Positions 1-7,330 of a stretch of 12,447 bases of DNA are shown here, in pieces. Source of the stretch: Erysipelotrichaceae bacterium (GTDB taxonomy: Bacteria; Bacillota_I; Bacilli_A; Erysipelotrichales; Erysipelotrichaceae). The stretch spans positions 1-12,447 of the forward strand of contig DAIDML010000179.1 in the NCBI GenBank assembly GCA_027449005.1, written 5' to 3'. Numbering within the stretch: the first letter of the stretch is position 1; each line of letters opens with the position of its first letter. The notes beneath the pieces were generated by a model. The model ran no database searches. It was not told where the DNA came from and was given only the letters and a program-made list of their open reading frames with translations. The position numbers and the translations under genes are program-made.

Positions 1-188
1 TCCGTGTCTTAATTGAAGCCGAAGTTGATTTCACTCAACAACGCAATCTTATCATCGCAAGTGCGATGTTAGTGTTAGGTTTAGGTGGTGCAGTCTTGCA
101 GTTATCCACCCTTGTAACATTATCAGGAACAGCCTTAGCAGCTTTAGTTGGAGTTGTACTTAACTTAGTCTTACCCAAAGCAGAATAA
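1..188 (+). CDS. uraA: Uracil/xanthine permease (NCS2 family), C-terminal end only
   Basis: The frame is open from the first complete codon at base 3 to TAA at 186-188 and encodes 61 residues of a protein that begins outside the window. The segment has an NLIIAS start to a hydrophobic helix, an LGLGGA turn, a second helix with SGTALAALVG, and an end in NLVLPKAE. This is how nucleobase:cation symporter-2 uracil permeases (UraA/PyrP) finish: the last two membrane helices followed by a very short cytoplasmic tail. The family takes up uracil by proton symport. The substrate cannot be read from this tail alone, and a xanthine permease of the same family is the main alternative. The gene converges on the minus-strand symporter, and a hairpin terminator follows its stop by 15 bases. 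Confidence 0.7.
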   Translation, partial: RVLIEAEVDFTQQRNLIIASAMLVLGLGGAVLQLSTLVTLSGTALAALVGVVLNLVLPKAE

Positions 189-202
189 TCGACATCATAA
201 AC

Positions 203-235
203 AAAGAGCAGCTTCAGGATTGAAGCTGCTCTTTT
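203..235. terminator. Bidirectional rho-independent terminator between convergent genes
   Basis: An 11-bp perfect stem (206-216 with 221-231) closes a 4-base loop (GGAT). AAA on the left flank and a T-run on the right extend it, so each strand gives a hairpin followed by U residues. It lies 15 bases after the permease stop. The last codons and the TGA of the minus-strand symporter (214-216) lie inside the stem, so one structure serves both transcripts. Confidence 0.88.
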
Positions 236-1506
236 TCTTCTTGATAAGGAATCATCGGAATTAAACTGAGTAGGGAACTCACAGCTGGAAGCAGGGTAAG
301 TAACATGAAAATACCAAACATGGAAGAGTCACTTTGAGGAACATTCTCAATGAAACCAAACATGTTAAGAATGAGGCCCATCACAAACAATCCTATGGCT
401 GTTTGAAGTTTAGTGGTAAAGGTGTGTAAAGAGAATATCATACCTTCAAAACGTCGTTGAGTTTTAGCTTGTAGATAATCAATGGAATCATTGACCATGA
501 TGTACATGATGACATCATTGAGTCCCATACTGAACCCGACAATGAACATCAGTGACAAGACTAAACCAATTTGATTGTAACCGATTAAGAATAAAGTAAC
601 ATGAGCAACCGCTTGAATGATTAATCCTCCTTGATACAATGCCTTCTTGGAAAAGAATCGTCTTAAATAGGGAGTTAGAATCATCGCAAAAATCATGGAT
701 AAAATGAGTGTTCCACCAAGAAGTGAGAATAAACCTTCATTATTTAAGTTGTATTTAGCAAAGTAAGTTCCTGCAGCACCCAATATCATTCGAAATGCTC
801 CAAGCATACGTGAAGATTGCAGTTGTAGTAAAGGTTTGTTTTCTTTAAGCAACAAGAAGTCTTTAAGTTTTGAAACCTCAGCTGGCCGCTCTACGCGTTC
901 TTTGGTGTTGAAAAAAGCTAATGAGAACAAGGCGGCACCAATGATTGATATCACAGCAGCGACAATACCATAGCGTTGTGGATGATCAGCTAACATCCCC
1001 AACACAATAGGAGGAACCACAATCGCAATGGCTAACCCCACATTGGATAGAATTCTTGCTAAAGTCATGATTCGTAAACGATCTTTTGGATCATCACTCA
1101 TCGCGGAAGATAGACCCCAATAAGGAACATCGGAAACGGTGTAGACCATGCCCCAACCAATATAGGTAACATAAGCATAAATGAGTTTTGATTGAGTGCT
1201 TAAGTTGACATTGGTAAAAGTAAGGATGGTAAACACAGCCATGGGTATCGCTACACCCAGTAAATACGGTCGAAGTTTACCCCAACGAGTGCTAGTTTTA
1301 TCAACAATGATTCCCATCATAGGATCATTGATTGCATCCCAAACACGAGCGACAAGCATGAGTGTCCCTACACTGAGTGCCGCAAGACCGAGTACATCGG
1401 TGTAAAATATCATAATGAAAGTAGCAGAATAATTATAGATTAAATTCTGACCCAAACCAGCTAATGAAAATGAAATGATTTCCTTGTTTTGAATTGGTGT
1501 TTTCAT
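214..1506 (-). CDS. GPH-family sugar:cation symporter (MelB-like)
   Basis: A 430-residue integral membrane protein with about 12 hydrophobic segments, of the glycoside-pentoside-hexuronide:cation symporter family in the major facilitator superfamily. The family hallmark is clear at residues 55-82: a VWDAINDP stretch, then G, D and TRWGKLRPY. D57 and D61 sit where MelB has its sodium-site aspartates. A second conserved stretch at residues 339-366 (NDSIDY, then RRFEG and FSLHTF) matches the family's cytoplasmic loop before helix 11. I place the start at 1506, because AGAGGT stands 4 bases upstream. The in-frame ATG pair 33 bases further out (1539) has no ribosome binding site. Family members import glycosides or uronides with Na+, H+ or Li+. 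No glycosidase lies beside it, so the substrate is unknown. It is the only minus-strand gene here. Confidence 0.88.
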   Translation of the reverse strand: MKTPIQNKEIISFSLAGLGQNLIYNYSATFIMIFYTDVLGLAALSVGTLMLVARVWDAINDPMMGIIVDKTSTRWGKLRPYLLGVAIPMAVFTILTFTNVNLSTQSKLIYAYVTYIGWGMVYTVSDVPYWGLSSAMSDDPKDRLRIMTLARILSNVGLAIAIVVPPIVLGMLADHPQRYGIVAAVISIIGAALFSLAFFNTKERVERPAEVSKLKDFLLLKENKPLLQLQSSRMLGAFRMILGAAGTYFAKYNLNNEGLFSLLGGTLILSMIFAMILTPYLRRFFSKKALYQGGLIIQAVAHVTLFLIGYNQIGLVLSLMFIVGFSMGLNDVIMYIMVNDSIDYLQAKTQRRFEGMIFSLHTFTTKLQTAIGLFVMGLILNMFGFIENVPQSDSSMFGIFMLLTLLPAVSSLLSLIPMIPYQEEKEQLQS

Positions 1507-1522
1507 GGTGACCTCTATGTTT

Positions 1523-1550
1523 AGTTTATCACTCATCATTTGAATGTAAA
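1523..1550 (-). promoter_or_regulatory. Possible promoter of the GPH symporter
   Basis: Read on the minus strand, TTTACA (1550-1545) and TAAACT (1528-1523) are separated by 16 bases. The first matches the -35 consensus at 5 of 6 bases and the second matches the -10 at 4 of 6. Predicted initiation near 1516 would leave a leader of only about 10 bases that just includes the ribosome binding site. This supports the start at 1506, but the match is weak. The other strand of this divergent gap must carry the promoter of the 1601 ORF and radC; I see no convincing box pair for it. Confidence 0.3.
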
Positions 1551-1600
1551 AGTAGGAATTGCAATGTAAAGGGTTAAATATGATGTAGGAGGTAATTTAT

Positions 1601-1729
1601 ATGATTACAACATCTGCAGCAATGAGTATCGTGATTATTTCAGCGGGAATAGCAGCTATCTTTAAAATTCTATTCTCATCTTCAGGTCGGCTTACGCTTC
1701 CAGGTTTATCAGCATCTTGGGGGAACTAA
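1601..1729 (+). CDS. Unrecognised 42-residue membrane peptide upstream of radC
   Basis: I do not recognise this small protein. AGGAGGT at 1587-1593 is a perfect ribosome binding site 8 bases before the ATG, the strongest in the window. Residues 8-26 form one hydrophobic segment rich in Ile, Ala and Val. A single Lys follows, then a polar Ser/Gly-rich tail ending LPGLSASWGN. There is no Cys, so it is not a lipoprotein or an AgrD-type precursor. TAA at 1727-1729 overlaps the TTG start of radC by 13 bases. It may therefore be a real small membrane protein, or a leader ORF whose translation feeds ribosomes to radC, which has a poor site of its own. Being short, it could also be an accidental ORF, but the ribosome binding site argues against that. 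Confidence 0.6.
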   Translation: MITTSAAMSIVIISAGIAAIFKILFSSSGRLTLPGLSASWGN

Positions 1730-2400
1730 GTTCACTTAAACAAGAACCCATGATGCCTCGTGAAAAGGTAAGGATGTTTGGATGGCAATCACTCAGTGAT
1801 GATGAAGTCTTAGCAATCATGCTACGAACTGGAGTCAAAGATTTCAGTGTACAAGAAGTGGCTAAGCAATTGCTTGTCACATCCAAAGGGTTAGCAGGAT
1901 TAACATCATTGACAATGCAAGAATGTATGAGTGTCAAAGGGATCAGTAACATTAAAGCCATTGAACTAGGTGCATCATTTGAACTGGTTAAACGAGTGCT
2001 TCGATCTTCTTTACCCTACATGAATGTTATTGATCATCCACAAGTGCTTTTTGATTGGCTTCGTTTGGAAATTGGCGATAAACAACAAGAACATTTTCTG
2101 GTGATTTATTTAAACACACAACATCAGATTATTGGAGTTAAAACACTGTTTGTGGGAACACTTGATCGATCGATTATCCATCCAAGAGAAATCTTTAAAG
2201 AGGCAATGGCAGTGTCAAGTTCAAAAATCATGGTTGTTCATAATCATCCATCAGGAACACTAACACCATCCAAAGCGGATATCCAAGTGACTAAAAACCT
2301 AAAGGAAATCGGTGAACTGATGGGAATACCATTGTTGGATCATCTCATTGTCTCAACATCTGGTTATGTCTCTTTAAGACAAATGAACATGTTTGATTGA
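1717..2400 (+). CDS. radC: RadC family JAB/MPN-domain protein
   Basis: 227 residues, the normal length for RadC. The N-terminal part has PREK (14-17) and LSDDEVLAIMLRTG (26-39), then a helix-hairpin-helix-like stretch around MSVKGISNIKA (71-81). The C-terminal JAB1/MPN domain carries the full zinc signature: E125, then H175-N-H177-P-S-G, S185 and D188. The historical link to DNA repair is uncertain; the domain suggests metal-dependent hydrolase chemistry, but no substrate is established. The TTG at 1717 is the best start: it gives the usual dozen or so residues before PREK and couples to the upstream small ORF. ATG 1750 and 1753 have no ribosome binding site and leave only one or two residues before PREK. 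The gene precedes mreC, as radC precedes the mre genes in many Bacillota. Confidence 0.92.
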   Translation: MGELSSLKQEPMMPREKVRMFGWQSLSDDEVLAIMLRTGVKDFSVQEVAKQLLVTSKGLAGLTSLTMQECMSVKGISNIKAIELGASFELVKRVLRSSLPYMNVIDHPQVLFDWLRLEIGDKQQEHFLVIYLNTQHQIIGVKTLFVGTLDRSIIHPREIFKEAMAVSSSKIMVVHNHPSGTLTPSKADIQVTKNLKEIGELMGIPLLDHLIVSTSGYVSLRQMNMFD

Positions 2401-2425
2401 AGATGGGCTGTTTTTTCTTTATAAT
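2397..2425 (+). promoter_or_regulatory. Promoter of mreC, overlapping the radC stop codon
   Basis: TTGAAG (2397-2402) and a perfect TATAAT (2420-2425) are 17 bases apart, the optimal SigA spacing. The -35 box includes the radC stop codon. Predicted initiation at 2432-2433 falls on the first base of the mreC ATG or one base before it, so the transcript would be leaderless or nearly so. The -10 box lies in the loop of the inverted repeat 2405-2450. Confidence 0.6.
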
Positions 2426-2450
2426 AATGTTTATGAGAAAAAACAAGCCC
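2405..2450. repeat. Imperfect inverted repeat bracketing the mreC -10 box and start codon
   Basis: The left arm GGGCTGTTTTTTC (2405-2417) pairs with the right arm GAAAAAACAAGCCC (2437-2450). All 13 bases of the left arm pair, with one bulged A at 2445. TATAAT and the mreC ATG lie in the intervening 19 bases. In a readthrough transcript from radC this would form a stable hairpin with the start codon beside the stem. In DNA it could be an operator. The right arm also encodes MreC residues 2-6, so part of the symmetry could be chance. Confidence 0.55.
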
Positions 2451-3290
2451 ACCACTTTAATTGTCTTCCTAAGCATTTTATCCATGAGTGTTGTTTTCTA
2501 CATCCTATTCATTGTGGTGTCAGCAGATCGATTGGTGAATAACATTCAACAAAGAGGTTATTCAGTGCTTGGTTCAATTTCCTACACCTTATTCACTTAT
2601 CCTTTTGAAACTGCAAGTATTTTTGTTGATGATTTTATGACATTTTCAAAATTAAGAGCTGAGCAGCGAATCACTCAAGAGCAACTTGATCGATTAGCTG
2701 CTTTTCGTGCTGAATTAGAGGAATCGTATCGTCAAATCAGAGAACTTAAACAACTGCTTAATCTTAAAGAAAGCATGATGGACTTCACGTTAACTCCTCA
2801 TAGAGTGATGTCACGCTCATCAGATTCATTCAGTTCCATCGTCTATATTCAAGGAGGTTCTAATGAAGGAATCCAAATTGATCAGGCTGTCATCACATCA
2901 TTAGGCCTTGTCGGTAAAGTTGAAACTGTTTTTGAAAACTCATCCATTGTTCGTTTACTTACATCACAAGACATCGACAATAAAGTCTCAGTTAGAATTC
3001 AACTGACACCAACAACCACTGCGGAAGCAGTTCTCGATGATTATGATCCAAATACGGGTTTGTTTAGTTTGTTGCTGCTTGATACCAGTGCCTCCATTAA
3101 TGAAGGAAGCACCGTCATCACTTCAGGTTTAGGAGGAATTTATCCTTCTGGTTTATTAGTAGGGTATGTTGATTCAATTCAACGATTACCCAATTCTGTT
3201 TCAGCTCGCGTATGGGTACGTCCTTCTGCTCGCTTTGCTTCTTTTGATTATGTCATGGTTGTAAGGCAAGGGGTTGATAACAATGAATAA
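2433..3290 (+). CDS. mreC: Cell shape-determining protein MreC
   Basis: MreC is the bitopic membrane protein that links the cytoplasmic MreB/MreD complex to cell-wall synthases outside the membrane. This 285-residue product has one membrane segment (about 8-29), a charged coiled-coil region (about 70-110, ending ELKQLLNLKE), and a periplasm-side beta domain (about 118-277). The family signature is TSGLGGIYPSGLLVGYV at 230-246, close to the consensus SGxGGxFPxGxxVGxV. The ATG at 2433 gives a normal MreC N-terminus (MRKNKP then the membrane helix). Starts further upstream (TTG 2397, ATG 2403, ATG 2427) would add a hydrophobic, Phe-rich extension and have no ribosome binding site either. No Shine-Dalgarno precedes 2433, which fits initiation on a leaderless mRNA. 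It overlaps mreD by 8 bases. Confidence 0.93.
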   Translation: MRKNKPTTLIVFLSILSMSVVFYILFIVVSADRLVNNIQQRGYSVLGSISYTLFTYPFETASIFVDDFMTFSKLRAEQRITQEQLDRLAAFRAELEESYRQIRELKQLLNLKESMMDFTLTPHRVMSRSSDSFSSIVYIQGGSNEGIQIDQAVITSLGLVGKVETVFENSSIVRLLTSQDIDNKVSVRIQLTPTTTAEAVLDDYDPNTGLFSLLLLDTSASINEGSTVITSGLGGIYPSGLLVGYVDSIQRLPNSVSARVWVRPSARFASFDYVMVVRQGVDNNE

Positions 3291-3831
3291 AGCAATCATC
3301 TATGCTGTAGCGATTATTCTTGATTTGTTTCTCATCAGTTTAATCAATCAGATTTCATTTCTAAGTTTTATCCATCTTATCCCTGTTAATACTTTCTTTT
3401 TCATTGTGTTGCTTCATACTCACCATCACACCGTTTCTTTCAAAGAGATTCTTGTCTTGTTTGCACTTGGATTTGGATTGGATGTTCTTTATGCAACCCC
3501 CTTATTCATGAATGCGATAACCCTCATTATGGTGGTGGTGATTGCCCATCAAATCAAAATTTACTTCAATGACAATGGTTTGGCGCGTATCATGTTTCTT
3601 ATGATCACCTTGTTTCTTAAGGAATTATTTAGTTATGCCATTTTGTTTGTCACATTAAAAACAACGTTACAACCTCAAATGTGGTTTATACAACGTGTTT
3701 TCTTTGTGATCTCACTTAACATCCCATGGATGATCTTGGCTGTTCGTGTTTTCTCTCGATATCAAGATGCAGAAAAAAAGAGTTTAAGACGTCAAAGACA
3801 AAAAGAAAGCACCATTCAATACATCCGCTAG
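3283..3831 (+). CDS. mreD: Rod shape-determining protein MreD
   Basis: MreD is the multi-spanning membrane partner of MreC and RodA/PBP2 in lateral wall growth. The 182-residue product has about five hydrophobic stretches, the MreD-typical GFGLDVLYATPLFMNAI (63-79) in the middle, and a very basic C-terminal tail (EKKSLRRQRQK, 164-174) that should face the cytoplasm. MreD sequences are poorly conserved; position directly after mreC plus topology carries much of the call. The start is ATG 3283, with AGGGG 9 bases upstream inside mreC. A TTG at 3274 abuts that site too closely to be used. The ATG overlaps the mreC stop by 8 bases, so the two are probably translationally coupled. Confidence 0.9.
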   Translation: MNKAIIYAVAIILDLFLISLINQISFLSFIHLIPVNTFFFIVLLHTHHHTVSFKEILVLFALGFGLDVLYATPLFMNAITLIMVVVIAHQIKIYFNDNGLARIMFLMITLFLKELFSYAILFVTLKTTLQPQMWFIQRVFFVISLNIPWMILAVRVFSRYQDAEKKSLRRQRQKESTIQYIR

Positions 3832-3835
3832 TGTA

Positions 3836-3844
3836 TGGTATAAT
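3836..3844 (+). promoter_or_regulatory. Extended -10 promoter before the TroA-fold lipoprotein gene
   Basis: TGGTATAAT is a perfect -10 box with a TGN extension, preceded by TA to give the TRTG motif of Gram-positive promoters. TTCAAT 18 bases upstream (3815-3820) is a possible weak -35. Initiation near 3851 would give a leader of about 5 bases and exclude the AAGGA at 3846-3850. The ribosome binding site would then serve only readthrough transcripts from mreD. Confidence 0.5.
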
Positions 3845-3855
3845 TAAGGAACATT

Positions 3856-4806
3856 ATGAAAAAAATACTACTTATCTTGACTTTAATCTTTGCAGTTAGT
3901 GCGTGTACACCTTCACGCCCTTTAATTTGCGTGAGTGTTTATCCTATGGAGTATTTAGTCAAGCGACTTGGTGGTAATCAAGTTGATGTGTGTCAGTTAA
4001 CGCAAGGGGAATACATGCCCTTGGCTCAGTTTAATGAAAGTGCACTTCCACAGATACAACAAGCAGACCTAATACTTTATTTTGGTCAATTAGAACCGTA
4101 TTTTGATATCTATCGTGATGATATTTTTAATTCATCAGCGGATAGTCTGGATATTTTATCTTTAACTCCTGTCTTACCATTTAAGCGATTTGATCAAGTT
4201 TCTGTAGGTGGAAATCGCTTATGGGTAGAAAGTCGGTATTATGAGAGCATCGCCTTTGATTTGGTTGACATGTATCAACAAGATCCATATGTATGGTTAG
4301 ACCCTATTAATATGTTATCAATTGCTAAAGTCATACGTGATTATCTCGTCACCAATTATCCTGAAAACGAAGCAATCTTTAATAGCAACTTTACAGCTCT
4401 ACAAAATGATCTTGTACTCTTGGATGCACAATACCAGTTGTTAAAAAATGAAACCAACAACATCAAGTTTGTGTCTATATCACCTTCATTTGGCCATTGG
4501 CAAAAAGCCTACAATGTTGATGTGTATCCTGTGGTGTTATCCCGTTATGGCGTATTACCTAATTCCACGCAACTTAACATCATCAAAGAAACTATCATTC
4601 AAAATGAGGTACAATACATTGCACTTGAACCCAATCTAAATGAGTCTCATCAGGCGTTATTCAATCAACTTGTTGAAGAACTTGACTTAACCATCATTAA
4701 TCTCAGCAACATTACCTCTTTAACACAAGCAGATCGCGACAACAATAAAGATTATCTAAGCCTCATGTTAGAGAACTTGCGCCTATTAGAATCCATTGGA
4801 CGCTAG
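3856..4806 (+). CDS. Lipoprotein of the TroA/ZnuA metal-binding fold, metal ligands lost
   Basis: A 316-residue secreted lipoprotein: Lys-rich N-terminus, hydrophobic core, and lipobox VSAC with the acylated Cys at 17. The body follows the cluster A-I (ZnuA/TroA/PsaA) solute-binding fold: VYPMEYLVKRLGG (28-40), QQADLILYFG (68-77), DPYVWLDP (143-150), FVSISPSFGHW (205-215), YIALEPN (254-260) and DYLSLMLENLRLL (299-311). In metal binders the ligands are His in G-x-x-P-H, His in DPHVWLDP, His or Glu before A-F-x-Y, and often a late Asp. Here these positions read P55, Y145, S209 and, near 283-285, no Asp. There is no His-rich loop. It probably binds no metal in the usual way. No ABC permease or ATPase gene is beside it. 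Function unknown; an adhesin, a ligand-switched receptor or a degenerate copy are possible. Confidence 0.82.
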   Translation: MKKILLILTLIFAVSACTPSRPLICVSVYPMEYLVKRLGGNQVDVCQLTQGEYMPLAQFNESALPQIQQADLILYFGQLEPYFDIYRDDIFNSSADSLDILSLTPVLPFKRFDQVSVGGNRLWVESRYYESIAFDLVDMYQQDPYVWLDPINMLSIAKVIRDYLVTNYPENEAIFNSNFTALQNDLVLLDAQYQLLKNETNNIKFVSISPSFGHWQKAYNVDVYPVVLSRYGVLPNSTQLNIIKETIIQNEVQYIALEPNLNESHQALFNQLVEELDLTIINLSNITSLTQADRDNNKDYLSLMLENLRLLESIGR

Positions 4807-4826
4807 CCTCAACTGAGGCTAATTTT
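4804..4826 (+). terminator. Short hairpin terminator at the end of the lipoprotein gene
   Basis: A 7-bp stem TAGCCTC/GAGGCTA (4804-4810 with 4815-4821), loop AACT, is followed closely by TTTT (4823-4826). The first three bases of the stem are the TAG stop codon. The short T-run suggests partial termination, so some transcription may continue into polA 15 bases further on. Confidence 0.55.
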
Positions 4827-4840
4827 GAAAGTGAGGGTCT

Positions 4841-7330
4841 ATGTCAAAACTATTATTAATCGATGCGAATTCGCTCATCTTTAGAGCTTATTATGCCACT
4901 GCTTATGGCAACATGATGGTTTCAAAATCAGGTCAACCAACCAATGCTTTGTTTGGATTCACCAATATGATTCTTAAAGCCTTAACCATGATTCAACCTA
5001 CTCATGTGTTGTTTGCTTTTGATGCGAAAGCAAAAACGTTTCGTCACGAGCAATATCAAGACTATAAAGGTACACGAAAAGAACTTCCTCAAGAACTGAT
5101 CGATCAATTTCAACTGATTAGAGAGTTTTTGGATGCATGTGATTTCCCTCGCTATGAAATTGAAGGATTTGAAGCAGATGATATTATAGGATCATCTACT
5201 CATCGTTTTAACAATGAAAATATCATGATTTTATCATCTGACAAAGATCTGCTTCAGCTCATTAATGATCAAACTCAAGTGATGTTAATGAAAAAAGGAT
5301 TAAGTGAAACACTTACATTAGGTGTTGATTCACTGCAAGAATTGGAAGGAATTGCTCCTTACCAAGTGATTGAAATGAAAGCACTCATGGGTGACAGTGC
5401 TGACAATATTCCAGGTGTTCCTAATGTTGGTGAAAAAACAGCAAAAAAACTCATCGATCAATACCAAAACATTGATGTGCTTTATGACAATATTGAAGAC
5501 ATTAAAGGAAAACTCAAAGAGAATTTAGTCACCTATAAAGATCAAGCTTATCTATCCAAGCATCTTGCTACAATTATTAAGGATGTTCCACTTCCATTCA
5601 ATTTACAGGAATTGGAGTTTAAACCTAATTTTGAAGAGGGAGCACGCTTTTTACGTCTTTATGATATGAACACACTTTCTCAATCATTGGTCTCTCTCTC
5701 AGCTACTAAAACTGAAACACTCTCAACTCTTTCAAGTTTAACTCAACTGGATTCACATCAGATCCCTGTTGTCATGTTCAATTCTGAAATCTGGTTGGTC
5801 GGTAATGAACATCAACTGGTAACGTTTCAAAGCATCAATGAAGAACTTAAAACATTCTTAAGCTCTCCTCATCCAAAATTGTTTATTGATGTTAAGAAGG
5901 CCATGCATGAAGCTTCGTTATTCAATGTGACACTTAATGCTTATGATGATGCCTTAATCATCGCAAACCTTATGGACTCTTCATTGACTTCCATTGATAA
6001 ATTAAAAGACTATTTCCAAATCAACATTGATAAAAAGAATGGTCTTGATTCCGATTCGAAGTTGCTTTTTGAAGTGAGTAAACATGTTGAAGAATGGAAA
6101 ACATTCCTGAAAGCAAACGAATTGGAAGAAGTGTATACCTTGATTGAAAAACCACTCATTGAAGTGTTATTTCACATGGAACAATCGGGTATCAAAGTGG
6201 ATGAAGAAGCACTTAAATTTATCGCAAAAAACACCGCAGAAAAAATCGAATCCATTGAAACTAAGATTCATGAACTGATTGATCAACCTAACATTAACCT
6301 CAACTCTCCAAAGCAATTAGCCGCTTTACTCTTTGATGATTTAAAACTACCAGCCAATAAACAACGCTCAACCAACATCGATGTATTGGAGTCATTGATT
6401 CATCATCACCCAGTTATTGAGTTGATTATTGACTATCGTAAGTTTCAAAAGTTTTATTCCACCTATGCTTTAGGATTACAAAAATACGTGAATCAACAAC
6501 GTATTCATACCGAATATTCACAAACAAGCACCACTACTGGAAGACTGTCTTCCAACAACCCTAATCTTCAAAACATCTCTGTGCGTAATGAAGACACCAT
6601 TATTATTCGTCAGGTGTTTGTACCAGACAGTGATGATTATGTTCTACTTGCTGCAGACTATTCTCAAATTGAACTTAGATTACTAGCTCATTTATCCAAT
6701 GAGTCTAAAATGATCGAGGCGTTCAAACAAGGTATTGATATTCATAATCAAACAGCCATGGATGTTTTTCATGTTTCTAATGATGAGATTACGTCATTGA
6801 TGCGTCGTGCTGCAAAAGCAGTGAATTTTGGTATTGTGTATGGTATTTCTGATTTTGGCTTAAGCGAACAACTGAAAATTGATCGTAAAGAAGCAGCAGC
6901 ATTCATTCAAAAATACCATCAAAGTTTCCCACGCATCAGTGCCTACATGGATGATGTCATCATGTCTGCGCAAGTGAATGGGTATGCTACAACTCTTTTT
7001 AATCGTCGTCGAATGATTCCAGAATTGTTGTCACCTGTCTATTCTGTGCGTGAATTTGGCAAGCGTGCAGCCATGAATGCTCCGATTCAAGGGAGTGCTG
7101 CAGATTTGATAAAAATTGCCATGATACGCTTACACCAAGAATTATCAAAGCGATCTGCCAAGTCTAAGCTTATCTTGCAAGTTCACGATGAGTTGGTTGT
7201 CCATGCCCATAAAGATGAGCTGGAATGGTTAAAACCATGCATGAAAGCAATCATGGAAAATGTTGTTCAACTGAGTGTACCCCTCGAGGTCTCCATGAAT
7301 GAAGGAAGCAATTGGATGGAGGCGAAGTAA
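4841..7330 (+). CDS. polA: DNA polymerase I
   Basis: PolA fills gaps in excision repair and replaces Okazaki RNA primers. The 829-residue protein has all family domains. The 5' nuclease (1 to about 290) keeps its acidic residues: D8, D61, the EADD at 111-114, D134/D136 and the GDSADN at 184-189. The middle domain (about 300-430) has no DxE exonuclease motif and is shortened, so no proofreading is expected, as in Bacillus. The polymerase domain has TTGRLSSNNPNLQNI (565-579), motif A AADYSQIELR (604-613, catalytic D606), the O-helix RRAAKAVNFGIVYG (655-668, with F663 at the ddNTP-discriminating site), and motif C QVHDELVV (780-787, catalytic D783). GAGG stands 4 bases before the ATG. The stop overlaps the mutM ATG by one base. 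Confidence 0.98.
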   Translation: MSKLLLIDANSLIFRAYYATAYGNMMVSKSGQPTNALFGFTNMILKALTMIQPTHVLFAFDAKAKTFRHEQYQDYKGTRKELPQELIDQFQLIREFLDACDFPRYEIEGFEADDIIGSSTHRFNNENIMILSSDKDLLQLINDQTQVMLMKKGLSETLTLGVDSLQELEGIAPYQVIEMKALMGDSADNIPGVPNVGEKTAKKLIDQYQNIDVLYDNIEDIKGKLKENLVTYKDQAYLSKHLATIIKDVPLPFNLQELEFKPNFEEGARFLRLYDMNTLSQSLVSLSATKTETLSTLSSLTQLDSHQIPVVMFNSEIWLVGNEHQLVTFQSINEELKTFLSSPHPKLFIDVKKAMHEASLFNVTLNAYDDALIIANLMDSSLTSIDKLKDYFQINIDKKNGLDSDSKLLFEVSKHVEEWKTFLKANELEEVYTLIEKPLIEVLFHMEQSGIKVDEEALKFIAKNTAEKIESIETKIHELIDQPNINLNSPKQLAALLFDDLKLPANKQRSTNIDVLESLIHHHPVIELIIDYRKFQKFYSTYALGLQKYVNQQRIHTEYSQTSTTTGRLSSNNPNLQNISVRNEDTIIIRQVFVPDSDDYVLLAADYSQIELRLLAHLSNESKMIEAFKQGIDIHNQTAMDVFHVSNDEITSLMRRAAKAVNFGIVYGISDFGLSEQLKIDRKEAAAFIQKYHQSFPRISAYMDDVIMSAQVNGYATTLFNRRRMIPELLSPVYSVREFGKRAAMNAPIQGSAADLIKIAMIRLHQELSKRSAKSKLILQVHDELVVHAHKDELEWLKPCMKAIMENVVQLSVPLEVSMNEGSNWMEAK

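Noticed and set aside
1692..1961. Minus-strand 89-codon ORF antisense to the small ORF and radC
   Set aside because: It is a shadow of the radC reading frame; no ribosome binding site or recognisable motif.
2397..2432. MreC starting at TTG 2397 with a Phe-rich extension
   Set aside because: The extension has no ribosome binding site, adds a second hydrophobic patch unlike MreC, and coincides with the promoter boxes.
5740..6130. Possible insertion or decay in the middle domain of PolA
   Set aside because: Loss of the exonuclease motifs and shortening here is normal for Bacillota PolA; the frame and flanking domains are intact.
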